From assembly GCF_046630445.1 (NCBI RefSeq), contig NC_092340.1, forward strand, positions 367,187,001-367,251,000: a stretch of DNA of 64,000 nt, written 5' to 3'. This document shows, one piece after another, positions 24,950-37,117 of this stretch. The position numbers were made by a program, and so were the translations under genes. The notes beneath the pieces are model-generated. The model saw only the letters and a program-made list of their open reading frames with translations. It did not search any database and was not told where the DNA came from. Each line of letters opens with the position of its first letter. Positions within the stretch are counted from its first letter, which is position 1. The DNA comes from Rutidosis leptorrhynchoides. Lineage: Eukaryota; Streptophyta; Magnoliopsida; Asterales; Asteraceae.

Positions 24950-25890
24950 GTTAGAAAATTGTATGCTTAAGTGTTTGATTGACTGAATACATCATACGAT
25001 ATTGCACACTAGGTGTTCGATCATTTGTCTCAATGAATGTTGTGATATGTATTATTGCTGACCTTGAGCCCCACTAGATACATTCATTTTATGAATCTGT
25101 AAGTCCCAAATCTCCTATCTTATTATTATAATAATTAATATTATTTTGAGACATTTGTGATTTGAACATTTTGTTGCTATATTCTTGTTTTGGTAGGTTG
25201 GTCATATGATTCAAGCTGAGTCCGAGGCATCAATATGCACTTCAAACTGTTCATTCTTAACTCATTGTAGATTGTTTTGCATTTAATTATATAAAATTGA
25301 AATCTGGACTTATTAATATTGAGTTGTTCAAATCTTGCTCTAAATAGAGAACCATTAAAAGTTACAGTTTGTGAAACAATTAACGTGATGCTTTTTATTT
25401 CTGAAGGGAGCAATCTTGACCCATTGTAAAAGCTTTGAAGAATCTGCCTATGCTAAGTAATGGATGCTTTTTGTTTTTCTCTGGAACTTGAAATTTTTGT
25501 TTTTGCTAGGTAATTTTTTTGACTTCTTATTGTACCATCTGTTAAGAATATGCATGCATCAGGATATACATTATGTATACTTCTTATTGTGAATGTTATA
25601 GTTTCATGGTAGTTTTTGTTACTAGTTTGTGCAGGTACATAATTATGGAAAAGCAAAGTCAACGAAAGTGAATGATAAAGATTCATGTTCCAAGTGTTTT
25701 ATGTGACGACCCGGAAAATTTCGACTAATTTTAAACCAAACTCTTGATACGATTTAATATCTTCGACACAATAAGCAAAGTCTGTTAGGATTGCATCTCA
25801 AAAATTTTGAACTATTTAAATATATCATTTAACCTGTGATTATTTCCGACGATTCACGAACCACTACTTGTAAAAAAAATACATATATAT

Positions 25891-25896
<6 letters not shown>

Positions 25897-25981
<85 letters not shown>
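25897..25981. repeat. (TA)n microsatellite in solo LTR
   Basis: About 40 TA units. Confidence 0.9.
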
Positions 25982-25984
<3 letters not shown>

Positions 25985-28075
25985 TATTACAAATTAAACT
26001 ATTATATGAGTTAAGTAATTATGTAAATAAAATAATATATGATATTATTATGAAAATAAATCAATATACATATATGTAAGATATATTGAATGTATATTTA
26101 TATGGTTCCGAATTTATTTAGTAAACGATAATAGCACTCGTTTGTCAGTCGATGGATGTTAAGCAAGTTAAAATTCAAACTTATATAATTTTAAAATAAA
26201 CGGTAATCCGAAAATGAGTTTTATAAATTTTAGGCTTATTAATAATATATTTAGTAGTTGTTTGTCAAATTTTAAAACTTTTTATATTTTACTTGGGGTT
26301 GGGAGAGTGAATAATTAATGTAATTCTTATTTAATAGTTAGTGACTGAATTCTATATCATAATGACCAAAATAAATAAAGGAATTTAATTTAAAAATTTG
26401 GGATTTTTCTGAATTATTTTATCCGCCACTGATTTAATAACAGAGTACGATGTACCAGTCTGAAATTTAATAGGGATAAGAGTGTCGGTAGGATTATAAC
26501 AAGAATACAGATGGTTTCACGTTTCTTTTTCCACCTTGTAATTATTTTAATATTTCTATTATTATATGTACCATCACCAAGTTGGTTTAGAAAACAAAAA
26601 TCTAGCGTGCACCACTTAGACATCATTACTTTTCTTTTTACCCGACTCGGTTATGGGATTGTCCAACCACCCTACAAACCACGGCCACCATCTACACCAT
26701 CCTACAACCACCATGAAACTGCCACCATTTACCACAGGCTGCTGCTGTTACTCGTTGAGTACCATCACCTTCGATCACTAACACCACCTTCACTTTAAAC
26801 TACCTCTGCGTGATATTTTTCTTCTTTTCTTCTCGCGATAGTAGCAAGCACCCACCATTGCCATCTTTCACCTTAAGAAATCACCACAACTATGAGTCAC
26901 CATAATCAACAACACCAACGGCCACACATGTAACTACCACTCTCAAACCACCTTCTCCTTCCTTCACCACAATTCAAGAAAACTGCTATTACTTCTGTTT
27001 AAATCGCTGGGAACACACCCAAAAACCACCCTCACATATCATATTATCATTTATAATTCTTTCTGTTTTAAACCAAGAAAAACACCCATCACAAACCCCC
27101 GACAACTAACCATCACCTTTGATCTCACCATCTTCTATCCACCACGACAACACCTGCAAACCTATTATATTTGTATTACTGTGCTTGATACTCGCTACTA
27201 TACTAGTTCCTGCTTCTTGTACCTTTGAACCATCTAAAACACCAACCATCAAAACCCATTAAATTTCTGTTTCTGTTTTCTTTTCTGATCGAAGCAAGAA
27301 CACCCAAAAACTGCTCCTGGTTGCTGTAACTTGTTTATTCCTGCTCAAACTAGCTTCAAACCACCATTTAATTTATTTTCCGGATCACTGTTACAACTAC
27401 TGCAGCTGCAGTTATTTTTTTTTTTAAACAATAAACGCAAGTTGAAGAAGGAACATGGTGAGTGCTCTCTTTTTTGGCCGACAATTATCTAGTAGGGAAT
27501 ACCCCACATGAATTATAATCTTCTGGCTGTTTATTTAATTCACGATACATATACCTAAATGGACTTGGTAACTAGTTCTTGGGCTCGTTAAAAATTAAAA
27601 TGTTAAGTGGGCTGCTATATTTAAATTGTTGTATCTGGGCCGAAGCCCAAATATAATTATAATTGATTAATGACGTTCGTGCAAACTGGATTTTGCTGCT
27701 ACTCGATTCAGTTTATGATACAAATAATAATGATGATGATTAAGGTTAATCTTTAAGATGATGATTAAGTTGATGACGAGATAAGATAATAATAATAATG
27801 ATAGATGATAGCGAGATTGATGATGATGTTAATATAACAATGATAATTGTAAATGACGAGAAATTTGATGATGATGTTATGATAATTAAAACATGATGAA
27901 GATCATGATGAATGATCATGATAATGTTATGCCAAAATAATATGAAGATGATAAAGATATAGTCGCTAATGATGACGATTAAGATAGATTATGGTGATAA
28001 TGAGGGTTAGATGATGAAGAAGCAGAATACAGTCGGGTTAAAAGAATTTAATCGGAGAACTTAATCAGAAAGATA

Positions 28076-28156
28076 CAAGCAGTTCAATGGTTTGAAGTGT
28101 TTGTCTTGAACGAGAGGTCTTGGGTTCGAATCTTGGCTGTGGCATTTTTTTTAAGG
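28076..28156 (+). other. tRNA-like module 1 in LTR
   Basis: A TTCAATGGTTTGAAGTG segment resembling an A box is followed by a B-box-like GGGTTCGAATC (28122-28132) and, after GGCTGTGGCA, a T8 run that could end Pol III transcription. The T stem is mostly wobble pairs, so it is not a working tRNA; it is a tRNA-derived relic. Confidence 0.4.
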
Positions 28157-28226
28157 AGAAGATGAAGAAGAAATAGACAAATATATTAGGAAAATGATTC
28201 AGGCTATGATTAAAACAGAAATAGAT

Positions 28227-28302
28227 TTGTAGCGTAATAGTTTAGGTTGTTATCGGGTTAGCGGGACGTCGCAGGTTCAAACCCGGACTTGGGCATTTTT
28301 TA
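28227..28302 (+). other. tRNA-like module 2 in LTR
   Basis: A second module with B-box-like GGTTCAAACCC (28273-28283), then CGGACTTGGGCA and T6. It is arranged like module 1, 150 bp upstream, with the same GGCA-T(n) end. Confidence 0.4.
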
Positions 28303-28489
28303 AGAAATACTTCATTGAGGTAGTTATCTAATTTAATTACTTTTATTATTATTATTCTTATCATGATTATCATTATAGTTATTAAAATAAATGTTAGTAT
28401 TATTATTATTAGTAAAATCATTATTTTTATATAGTTATTATTATTAGTAGTTTTATTATCATTATCATTATCATTAATATTACTATTAC

Positions 28490-28491
<2 letters not shown>

Positions 28492-28550
<59 letters not shown>

Positions 28551-28610
28551 GTTCTTATTATTATTATTATTAATATTATTATTATGATTACTACTTTTAT
28601 ATTAACAATA
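28492..28610. repeat. (TTA)n-rich tract
   Basis: About 20 TTA units, interrupted after 28550. Confidence 0.85.
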
Positions 28611-29130
28611 TTATTATAACATATAAATATTTTCTATATAAGAGTATATATATTACAACTACCATAATATTACATATAATTATATATATTAAGATTATTT
28701 ATATAAATTTACATATAACAAATTATTGATTTTAAATATAATAGTAAACTATATAAATATTAACTATTTTAAATATATACAAATTAATTATATAAGATAT
28801 ATAAATTAAGATATAATATATGAATTTATTTGATTACAACTATATGTGTTAATATATATATATATATATAAATGATATAGGTTCGTGAATCCGAGTCCAA
28901 CCCTGCATTGTTCAGTTGTTCAATGCCGTCATATGTATTTTTACTACAAAATACAGTATGGTGAGTTCATTTGATTCCCTTTTACTCTTTACATTTTTGG
29001 GGCTGAGAATACATGCGCTACTTTTACAACTGCTTTATTAAATGCTTTTGAAATACATTTTGAACTGCAAATACATGAAATGCTTTTATAAATGTTTGAC
29101 GAGATAGACACAAGCAAAACATTCCTCGAA

Positions 29131-29408
29131 TGAATTATGTGGACATGATAATTGCCACCGTTGAATTATGTGGACATGATAATTGCCACCGTTGAATTAT
29201 GTGGACATGATAATTGCCACCGTTGAATTATGTGGACATGATAATTGCCACCGTTGAATTATGTGGACATGATAATTGTCACCGTTGAATTATGTGGACA
29301 TGATAATTGCCACCGTTGAATTATATGGACATGATAATTGCCACCGTTGAATTATGTGGACATGATAATTGCCACCGTTGAATTATGTGGACATGATAAT
29401 TGCCACCA
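29131..29408. repeat. 31-bp minisatellite, ~9 copies
   Basis: Nearly identical units beginning TTGAATTATGTGGACATGAT, only two or three substitutions among nine copies, near the 3' end of the solo LTR. Confidence 0.9.
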
Positions 29409-30257
29409 ATTGATGTGAATGTTATGTATCGAGAGAATGATATTATACACAGGTTATGTGTATGTTATTTTTGTGCACGAGATATGTGTATGGTTACTAA
29501 GATTTATGAAAGATGATTTCGTACACGAGAAAGGTGTACTGTATTTAAAAGATATAGCATGTACATTATAGGTGGGTATATGATTCGGGCCCATTTATAC
29601 CATGCATGATTTAAATCTTGTGGTCTATCAAAATGATGAATTTTATTGTTTTATGATAAACCTATGAACTCACCAACCTTTTGGTTGACACTTGAAAGCA
29701 TGTTTATTCTCAGGTATGAAGGAAATCTTCCGCTGTGCATTTGCTCATATTAGAGATATTACTTGGAGTCATTCATGACATATTTCAAAAGACGTTGCAT
29801 TCGAGTCGTCGAGTTCATCAAGATTATTATTAAGTCAATTATAGTTGGAGGTATTATGAAATAGTATTCTTGCCGTCAACTTTCGATGTAAAGAAAGTTT
29901 GTCTTTTAAAAACGAATGCAATGTTTGAAAAATGTATCATATAGAGGTCAATTACCTCGCGATGTAATCAACTATTGTGAATCGTTTATATTGTATATGA
30001 ACGGGGCATTTCATTTTAAAGCGCAACAGACTAAAGATATTAAAGATATAGAGTTCAAAGATTGGAAGTGTACACTGAAGATGTTAAGATCAGAGATATT
30101 AAAGAAGTTATTTGGAAAAGTCAACGGCAGTCAACAGTCAAGAATTTATTGAAGAATTCGAGCTGCTGTTTGTTGAAGATGGTTCAGGTATGATTTGTGA
30201 TTTTGGTACATTCTGTGTTTTTTTGCAGGGATATGATCGACATAGACTTAGATCTAG

Positions 30258-32271
30258 TGTAACACCCGATAATTGGGCCTATATGAAATGACCATTTTGC
30301 CCTTGTGTGCGTTTATATTGTTATTTTATTAGTTGAATGTTTATAGTCATTTGACTATTTGGTTGAGACCAGTTCATGACAAGGGTCGCAGAACAGGTTT
30401 GTTTATTTAATTTGAACTTCGTTTGGATTGCCAAATGATGTACGAAAGATACCACATAACTGATAAATACCTGTGTATTGCACAGTGTGAAAATTATCCA
30501 CAATTAAGTGTCTAGAGCTGGCCATTTCTCTCACTTTCCAGATTATTCCCAAACACACACCCGTACCTTCATCTTCATTTAATCAAAACTCTAAAATCTA
30601 ATCTTTGATCTAGAGCTTAAATTATTCACATCTTCTTGTTCTCTATGATTTTGTGATCATTTTAAGGTAAGCATCTCTTAGATTCATGTAGTAATTCTTG
30701 CTCAAATTAGGTTTTTGTGTTCTTGAGTAAAAGTTAGGTTTTGATGCTTGATTCTTGATCTAAAGTGTTTGATATGTTCTATTGTTGTTAGAAATATGTT
30801 TTATATAGTTTATATGATGTTTTGGGAGTGGTTTTGGTGTTAGATCTTGTAAAAATCGAGTTTTTGGGCCAAAATGGCGAAATCCTACACTTCTGACAGG
30901 TCACCCGTACGTGTGACCATGATTTTGAGGCTCAACCACACGGTTGAGGACTCACTCGCACGAGTGAGGCCTCGTCCGCGCGAGTGAGCACTGGTCAGTT
31001 TTTGGTAAACTTGAAAACGCTGTAACTTTCTAACCGTAACTCCATTTTCAATGAATAAACTATCGGTAGACTCGTCTTGAAATTTACTATCTAATGATAA
31101 GGTTTTAAGAAACTAAATCTAACTTTATTTTGGTCAGAAAAAGGGATTTTATTGTGTATGTCTTGTTCTATACTCGTTTGGTGTCGTTATTGACTGAGTT
31201 TATGTTGTAGACTTATAATATGATGAATATATGATACTATGACCTAGTTTATAGTATTTATCAATTATATTATTGATTAGAACACTATACTAACTTTGTT
31301 TCTGATGTTTCTAGGTGATCAGAAGAAGTGAAGACTCAGAAATATAAGACCTCTGAGTACTTCTTGTGCTGGTTTTCGGTGAGTGGGTTAATCTAGCCGT
31401 TATGGCATATAGTGACATGACCTAGACCATTGACCTAGTTGCTATTCTTAGAACCTTTGTTGTTGTGTGATGTGGACTATGACCTCGCGCGTTTATTGGA
31501 CCGACCTTGCTTCTGATCAGGTCGGGAGAGATCAACCTTACTTCTGATCAGGTTGGGCTCATTGATGTTGTATGATTAATATAAGTCGAAATCACTCGTC
31601 CGTCTCGTGTGGAAGACTTATACTAGTGATACAGAGTTATGAGTTTTCGGTAGACTCTAGACTGATCAACTGGGGTCGTTGGCCCGGCCAGGCCGCCGAG
31701 TCTCTCAATGGGTTGCTTCGGATTACCCAGATGGTTGCTTCTGATTGACCATTGCTTGTAGTTATCACGGTTGCTTTGGATTAACCGTTGCTGAAGATGT
31801 GTTTATGCCTTAGTGGTCTTTGGATTTAATTGATTGTCGGATATTGTATTTGTATTGCTTTTATGTTGTGTGTTAATGGTAGATTGCTATGTTTCTGCAT
31901 GTGCTAGTAGTTATGTGATTAACTGTCTGATTAATTTGTTGCTGCATGTTCTAGTGATTGTACCTATGTGTTTTAGCTGTTAGATTAGTCCATTCACTTA
32001 GCTTCGTGCTAACCCCTCCACCTTCCCCTTTGCAGATTGTAGGTCTTTTGCTTTTATGACATGGGAGAAGATGGGCGTGTTGAGTTATGTTGGACAAGTC
32101 TAGAACTCTGATGTTGTCTATATGAAATCGAATATTAACGTAACACCGGTTTTTGATAACAATGTATTTATGTATGAAGTGTAATAATTATGTTTATGTT
32201 TGTACGTAAGGGCACGTTTTGTAAATAAGACTACCACTGTGTTATAAAAAAAAAAAAAGTACGGTGTTACA
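30258..32271 (+). mobile_element. Second solo LTR, Gypsy type, 2.0 kb
   Basis: Starts TGTAACACCCG and ends CGGTGTTACA, flanked by TCTAG (30253-30257) and TCCAG (32272-32276), a 5-bp duplication with one change. No internal domains. Contains the palindrome array 30899-30988 and an A-run at 32247-32259. Confidence 0.75.
30899..30988. promoter_or_regulatory. Phased palindrome array in solo LTR
   Basis: GGTCACCCGTACGTGTGACC (30899-30918), CTCAACCACACGGTTGAG (30931-30948), CTCACTCGCACGAGTGAG (30951-30968, perfect) and CTCGTCCGCGCGAGTGAG (30971-30988, imperfect). The last three are 18-mers spaced exactly 20 bp apart. Function unknown; see findings. Confidence 0.6.
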
Positions 32272-32639
32272 TCCAGACAATGGTATTTGTGGATGTATAG
32301 ACTAAGAGGTTTTTATTTTTTAGGTCATTGATAAAATGTATAGATTTCATGTTTTTCTAGTGTAAGTCATCTATTATTAAAGTGTTTCGGGTGGTCACTT
32401 CAAAACACCCGCCCCTTTTGTAATTTTTTTGATTTTGGTTGATATAAATTTTTTCGGGGTACTATCCCCTTTACCGTAAAAGACCAAATTCTTTTTAAAG
32501 ATCAACCCATATGAGTTTGATTTTTAGATTGTAATAGATGATGTGTGATTTTTTGAAAACAATTATTATTCATAAAGAAAACATATATCATTCATAAGAT
32601 AGTAATATTCATCAAAATACTATATTTTGTATGAAAATA

Positions 32640-33935
32640 TGATGAATGATAAAAATTATCTAATGAATGATAGGAACAATACCTTATTAATGATAAACAT
32701 ATCTTACAAATGATAAAATTACCCGATGAATGATAAAAATGCCCGATGAATGATAAAAATGCCCGATAAATGATAAAAATGCCCGATGAATGATAAAAAT
32801 AAAAGTAGATGATGAATGATAAACGAAGAATGATAAAAGAACATGATGAATGAAAAAAAAATGACGAATGATAAAAAAGCATTATGACGAATGATGAAAA
32901 TCAATTCTTTGAATTGAAGTAGAAACTATTTTGTATGAAAAAATGAAGAATGATAAAAAAAATACTCGATGAATGATAAAAATATCTTACAAATAATAAA
33001 AATACTCAATGAATGATAAAAATACCCAATGAATAATAAAAGTAGCTGATGAATGATAAACGAAGAATGATAAAAGAACGTGATGAATGATAAAAAATAC
33101 CCGATGAATAATAAAATACCTGATGAATGATAAAAGTACCTGACGAATGATAAAAGAACGTGATGAATGATAAAATACGAAACCGATTATTTGTATGATA
33201 ACGTTAATTTTTATGATTATTTGACTGTTTTTTACTGATGAATGATGAAATACGAAACCGATTATTGATTATTTGACTGTTTGTTACTGATGAATGATAT
33301 AATAATACACTTAATCATGATTATTTGACTGTTTGTTACTGATGAATGATGTAATAATACACTTAATACACTATGAATGATAAAAAATTCATTATGAATG
33401 GTAAAAATTCACTATGAATGGCAAAAATTCACTATGAATGGTAAAAAAAATTCACTATGAATGGTAAAAATTCACTACGAATGGTAAAAAAATACACTAT
33501 GAATGATAAAAAATACACTATGAATGATAAAAATATACTATGCATGATGAATGATGAGTGATAAAAATATGCTATGAATGATAAAAATACACTATGAATG
33601 ATAAAAAAACACTATGGATTATAAAAAATACACTATAGGGTATGAATGATAAAAAAAATAGAATGAATGATAATAAAAAACAGTATGAATGATAATAAAA
33701 AAACAGTTTGAATGGTAATAATGAGGTAATGAATGATAATAATTGAGATGCTGAATTATGAAAACGATGGTATGAATATAAAAATATGGTATGAATGATA
33801 AAAAAAAAGCAGGTAACAAGATAAAAAAAGAGTTGCAAATTTTCGGATAGACTAAACACACAAAAATTATTGATAAAAAATAATAAAATAAAAGGTTGAA
33901 CATGATGAATGATAAAAAGTATCAATGGATGATAA
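32640..33935 (+). repeat. Degenerate tandem array of GAATGATAAAAA units
   Basis: Dozens of 13-20 bp units built on GATGAATGATAAAAA, with local sub-families (TGCCCGAT, TTCACTATGAATGGT). Reading frames across it are artefacts of the repeat. Confidence 0.85.
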
Positions 33936-34083
33936 AAAAACACCTGAAATTAAAAAACTTGAAAATGTATTAGTAGAACAAGTACAAATTATTCTTACAC
34001 AGTATTCAAAAAATAAATGAAAAAAAAAACATTACAAACATTATGGTCTTCAAAAAAACTGGAAAAATTTTAACATAAAAAAA

Positions 34084-35274
34084 TTATTCTGAATCAGAAT
34101 GTTCTTCTTCGAAATCTGCATCTTCATTCTCATCCTCACTTTCATCTTCTAATTCAAAATCGACAATTTTTTTTCTTGCCATGAAGCAAAGACAGTACCA
34201 ATAACAGGCATAAGACGATCTGGAACCATAGGAAACCATCATTTCTGACCACCAGGACCTTCATCCTCAAAAGAAGCCAGAAAACAATTTTTACAAACTG
34301 AGCTAGTACCTATAAAAAAGTAATATAAAACATAATAAATGATTAAAAAAGGAAACAATAACAACAAATAAGTACATAATAAAAAAGTAAAAAAAAAAAA
34401 AAAGTTGAAAGTTCATATAATCAATCATAGTCATTTAACAAAATTTTTACCATTCATACTCATATTTTTTATCATTCATACTAAAATTTTAGCATTCATT
34501 CTGAATTTTTACCATTCATACTCATTTTTTTTATCATTCATTCTGAATTTTAAACATTCATTCTGAAATTTTTAGCATTCATTCTGAAATTTTTAGCATT
34601 CATTCTATTTTTTTTATCATACATCACATTCTTTTTATCATTCATAAAATTTCTTTTATCATTCATGCTATTTTTTTTTATCATTTATTCTCTTTTATTA
34701 TTTTTTTCATTCATCACATTCTTTACAGTTATCATTCTTAAAAAACCTAGACTGCAAATTATCATTCATCATATACAAATAACAACAACATATATGAGAA
34801 CAACCTGTAAAATGCAATTATCATTCAACATTCATAAAATACACAAATAACACAAGATATATGAAAACAACCTGTAAAATGCAATTATCATTCATTCATT
34901 CATCATTCAAAAACAAAAAACATAACTAATTCATATCATGATAAAGTATAAAAAGTATATCTTACTAGAAAGCGTATCAGGCAGTGATTCATCAATTGAT
35001 TGATTAACAGAATTCGAAATAACATCATCAGGCAATGATTCAGCAGCTGATTGATTAATAGGATTCAATTTAACGAGATGAGGTAATGATTCAGCAGCTG
35101 ATTGATTAATAGCGTTCGATATAACGTGATCTGAAAAAGTAAAGAACAAACGTTAACATATTAAACCCTAATTTTGAACATAAAAATTGATTTCAGTAAG
35201 AAAAACGAACGAATGTAACCATTAGATTGAGCGATCGACGATGAATCCACGATATTCACAGATGTAGATGCCAT
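34084..35274 (-). pseudogene. Broken three-exon gene, possibly FAR1-like N-terminus
   Basis: Minus strand: exon 1 35274-35220 (ATG; MASTSVNIVDSSSIAQSN), exon 2 35130-34966, exon 3 34309-34084, all with GT-AG borders and matching phases. Exon 2 encodes repeated NQSAAESLP-type motifs; exon 3 encodes VCKNCFLASFEDEGPGG, then MVPDRLMPVIGTVFASWQE, and an acidic C-terminus ending at TAA 34084-34086. Exon 3 has an in-frame TGA and an A8 run where the frame shifts by one. The N-terminus reminds me of FAR1-RELATED SEQUENCE-like proteins, but no DNA-binding or transposase domain is present, so identity is uncertain. Intron 2 is filled by a tandem array. Confidence 0.4.
34430..34900 (-). repeat. Tandem array, inverted relative to 32640-33935
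   Basis: Units of TTTTTATCATTCAT, the reverse complement of the upstream array, inside intron 2 of the minus-strand pseudogene. Confidence 0.85.
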
Positions 35275-35509
35275 AACGATCGAGAAATTAAAGATCGATG
35301 AGGCATGTTGATGATGAATATGAGAAACGATGTAACAGGTAAGGATAGAAAAGAATGAAATAATGATTAAAAGAAAATAAAAGTAAAATGTTAAAATGAC
35401 TAAAATGCCCCTCCGTGTTTTCAGCCTAAAATCCTAATAATATGAAATATAAGGCCCAAATTCACTTATCCAGTTTGTACCTCATTTAGTGCTTATCCAT
35501 GAATTGGTC

Positions 35510-35512
<3 letters not shown>

Positions 35513-35591
<79 letters not shown>
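35513..35591. repeat. (TA)n microsatellite
   Basis: About 38 TA units, abutting a foldback MITE. Confidence 0.9.
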
Positions 35592-35595
<4 letters not shown>

Positions 35596-36258
35596 GTAGG
35601 ATCAAGTGGGAAGTAACCAATCGGGGGAAACGGGGGGAAGCAATTTTTTTTTTCTTTTTCGTTTTTTGAAAAAACTTTGTTCACGAACATTATAGATTGG
35701 ATGAAAATAAGAACATTTAGAAAAGACACTTTATGATGAATGTTATTATTTTGGCGGGAAAACGATCGAAGAAGTAATATATAACAATTATCGTGTTTTC
35801 GAGCGTATGTTGAGGTTTTAGACATTAGGGTTTAGATATTAGGGTTTAGATATTAGAGTTTATAGGGTTTAGATATTAGGGTTTAGAAATTTAGGGTTTA
35901 GGGTTTAGATTTAGGATTTAGATTGAGTTTTTAACACGAACGGTTTAGAGTTTAGGATTTAGGGTTTGGTGTTTTGGGTTTATAACACCAAATCCTAAAC
36001 CCTAAACTCTAAATCGGGCTAAATTTTACTTCACAAAACATGAAAAAAAACTCACGAACAATATTATCTTGAATATTATTTTTGTCAATCGTTTTCCCGC
36101 CAAAATAACAACATTCATCACGAAGTGTCTTTTCTAAATGTTTTTATTTTCATCCAATCTATAATGTTCGTGAACAAAGTTTTTTCAAAAAATGAAGAAT
36201 TTTTTTTTTTTTTTTTTTTTTTTGCTTCCCCCCGCTTCCCCCCGATTGTTTACTTCCC
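35592..36258. mobile_element. Foldback MITE with telomere-like repeats, copy 3
   Basis: About 670 bp from AGTGGTAGGATCAAGTGGGA to its inverted counterpart ending TTTACTTCCCCA. Same family as 6781-7484, with TTTAGGG-like motifs at ~35825-35965 and a small central palindrome near 35990. Confidence 0.65.
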
Positions 36259-36630
36259 CAATGGGGAAGTAATCAATCGGGGGGAAGCAATTTTTTTTTT
36301 TAAAAAAAAAAAACTTTGTTCACGAATATTATAGATTGGATGAAAATATGAACATTTAATAATGACACTTTGTGATAAATGTTTTTATTTTGGCGGGAAA
36401 ACGCTCGAAGAAGTAATATATAACAATTATCGTATTTTTCGAGCGTATGTTGAGGTTTTAGATGTTAGGGTTTAGATATTAGGGTTTATAGGGTTTAGAT
36501 ATTAGGGTTTAGAAATTTAGGGTTTAGGGTTTAGATTTAAGATTTAGATTGAGTTTTTAACACGAACGGTTTAGAGTTTAGGGTTTAGGATTTAGGGTTT
36601 ATGGTTTGATGTTTTCGGTTTATGGAATAT
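36259..36630. mobile_element. Foldback MITE, copy 4 (half element)
   Basis: Begins ATGGGGAAGTAATCAATCGG directly at the end of copy 3 and repeats its first half, stopping before the central palindrome. Confidence 0.6.
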
Positions 36631-37117
36631 AAGAGCTAATTTGTAGTCTATAATAGCCCATAAGTATGCAGTTAGACCATTTCTTACAGTGACGCTGACG
36701 TGCAGGCAGTTTTTGCAGTTTTTGCCTAAAAAGTGCAAACTGGCTGTGAGTCAGCAGGGTCAGTTTCTAACATTTTTTAACAGTGCGTGTCAGTTTTTTG
36801 TGTCAGTTTTTAGTAGGGTCCACCAGTTTTTATTTTTTTACATTTTCTTTATATTTGTAACACATTTTAAATTAAAAAAATACTACACGATTACTAAAAA
36901 AAATAGTAAAACAAGATTAAACAAACAAAATAAAACTAAAAATTAAAAGTCCTAAACACGATTACAATTTTATTAAAAAAAAAGTCCTAACGGTTACATT
37001 TAAAAACCTAAAATTAAAAGTTAAAAAATAAAAAGTCCTAAAATTACTTATTAAATCCTAAAATTACTTATTAAATCCTAAAATTACTTATTAAATCCTA
37101 AATAATAAAAACAACAA

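Larger units (their letters stand above)
25702..30013 (+). mobile_element. Solo LTR, Gypsy type, 4.3 kb
   Basis: Starts TGTGACGACCCGGAAAATTT and ends GGGGCATTTCA, flanked by the perfect 5-bp duplication TTTTA (25697-25701 and 30014-30018), with no internal retrotransposon DNA: the product of LTR-LTR recombination. Unusually long. It holds TA and TTA microsatellites, a Pro-codon-like CCA-rich stretch (26640-27360), two tRNA-like modules (28076-28300) and a 31-bp minisatellite (29131-29408). The start sequence looks like Tekay/Del-type LTRs of Asteraceae, from memory. Confidence 0.85.
25635..30152 (+). pseudogene. Unrecognised exon interrupted by a solo LTR
   Basis: After an acceptor-like TTTGTGCAG (ending 25634) a frame is open to 25701, is broken by the solo LTR 25702-30013, and resumes in the same frame at 30019 up to TGA 30150-30152. 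Skipping the LTR and one copy of its TTTTA duplication, the frame is continuous for 66 codons and Lys-rich (DSCSKCFK, EILKKLFGKVNG). I do not recognise the family. It could be a host exon inactivated by insertion or a chance open frame; further exons are not evident. Confidence 0.35.

Noticed and set aside
28076..28302. Functional tRNA genes
   Set aside because: B boxes are present but acceptor and T stems do not pair well; kept only as tRNA-like relics.
32592..33943. Minus-strand ORFs rich in Phe-Tyr-His-Ser
   Set aside because: Translation of the tandem repeat array; no gene.
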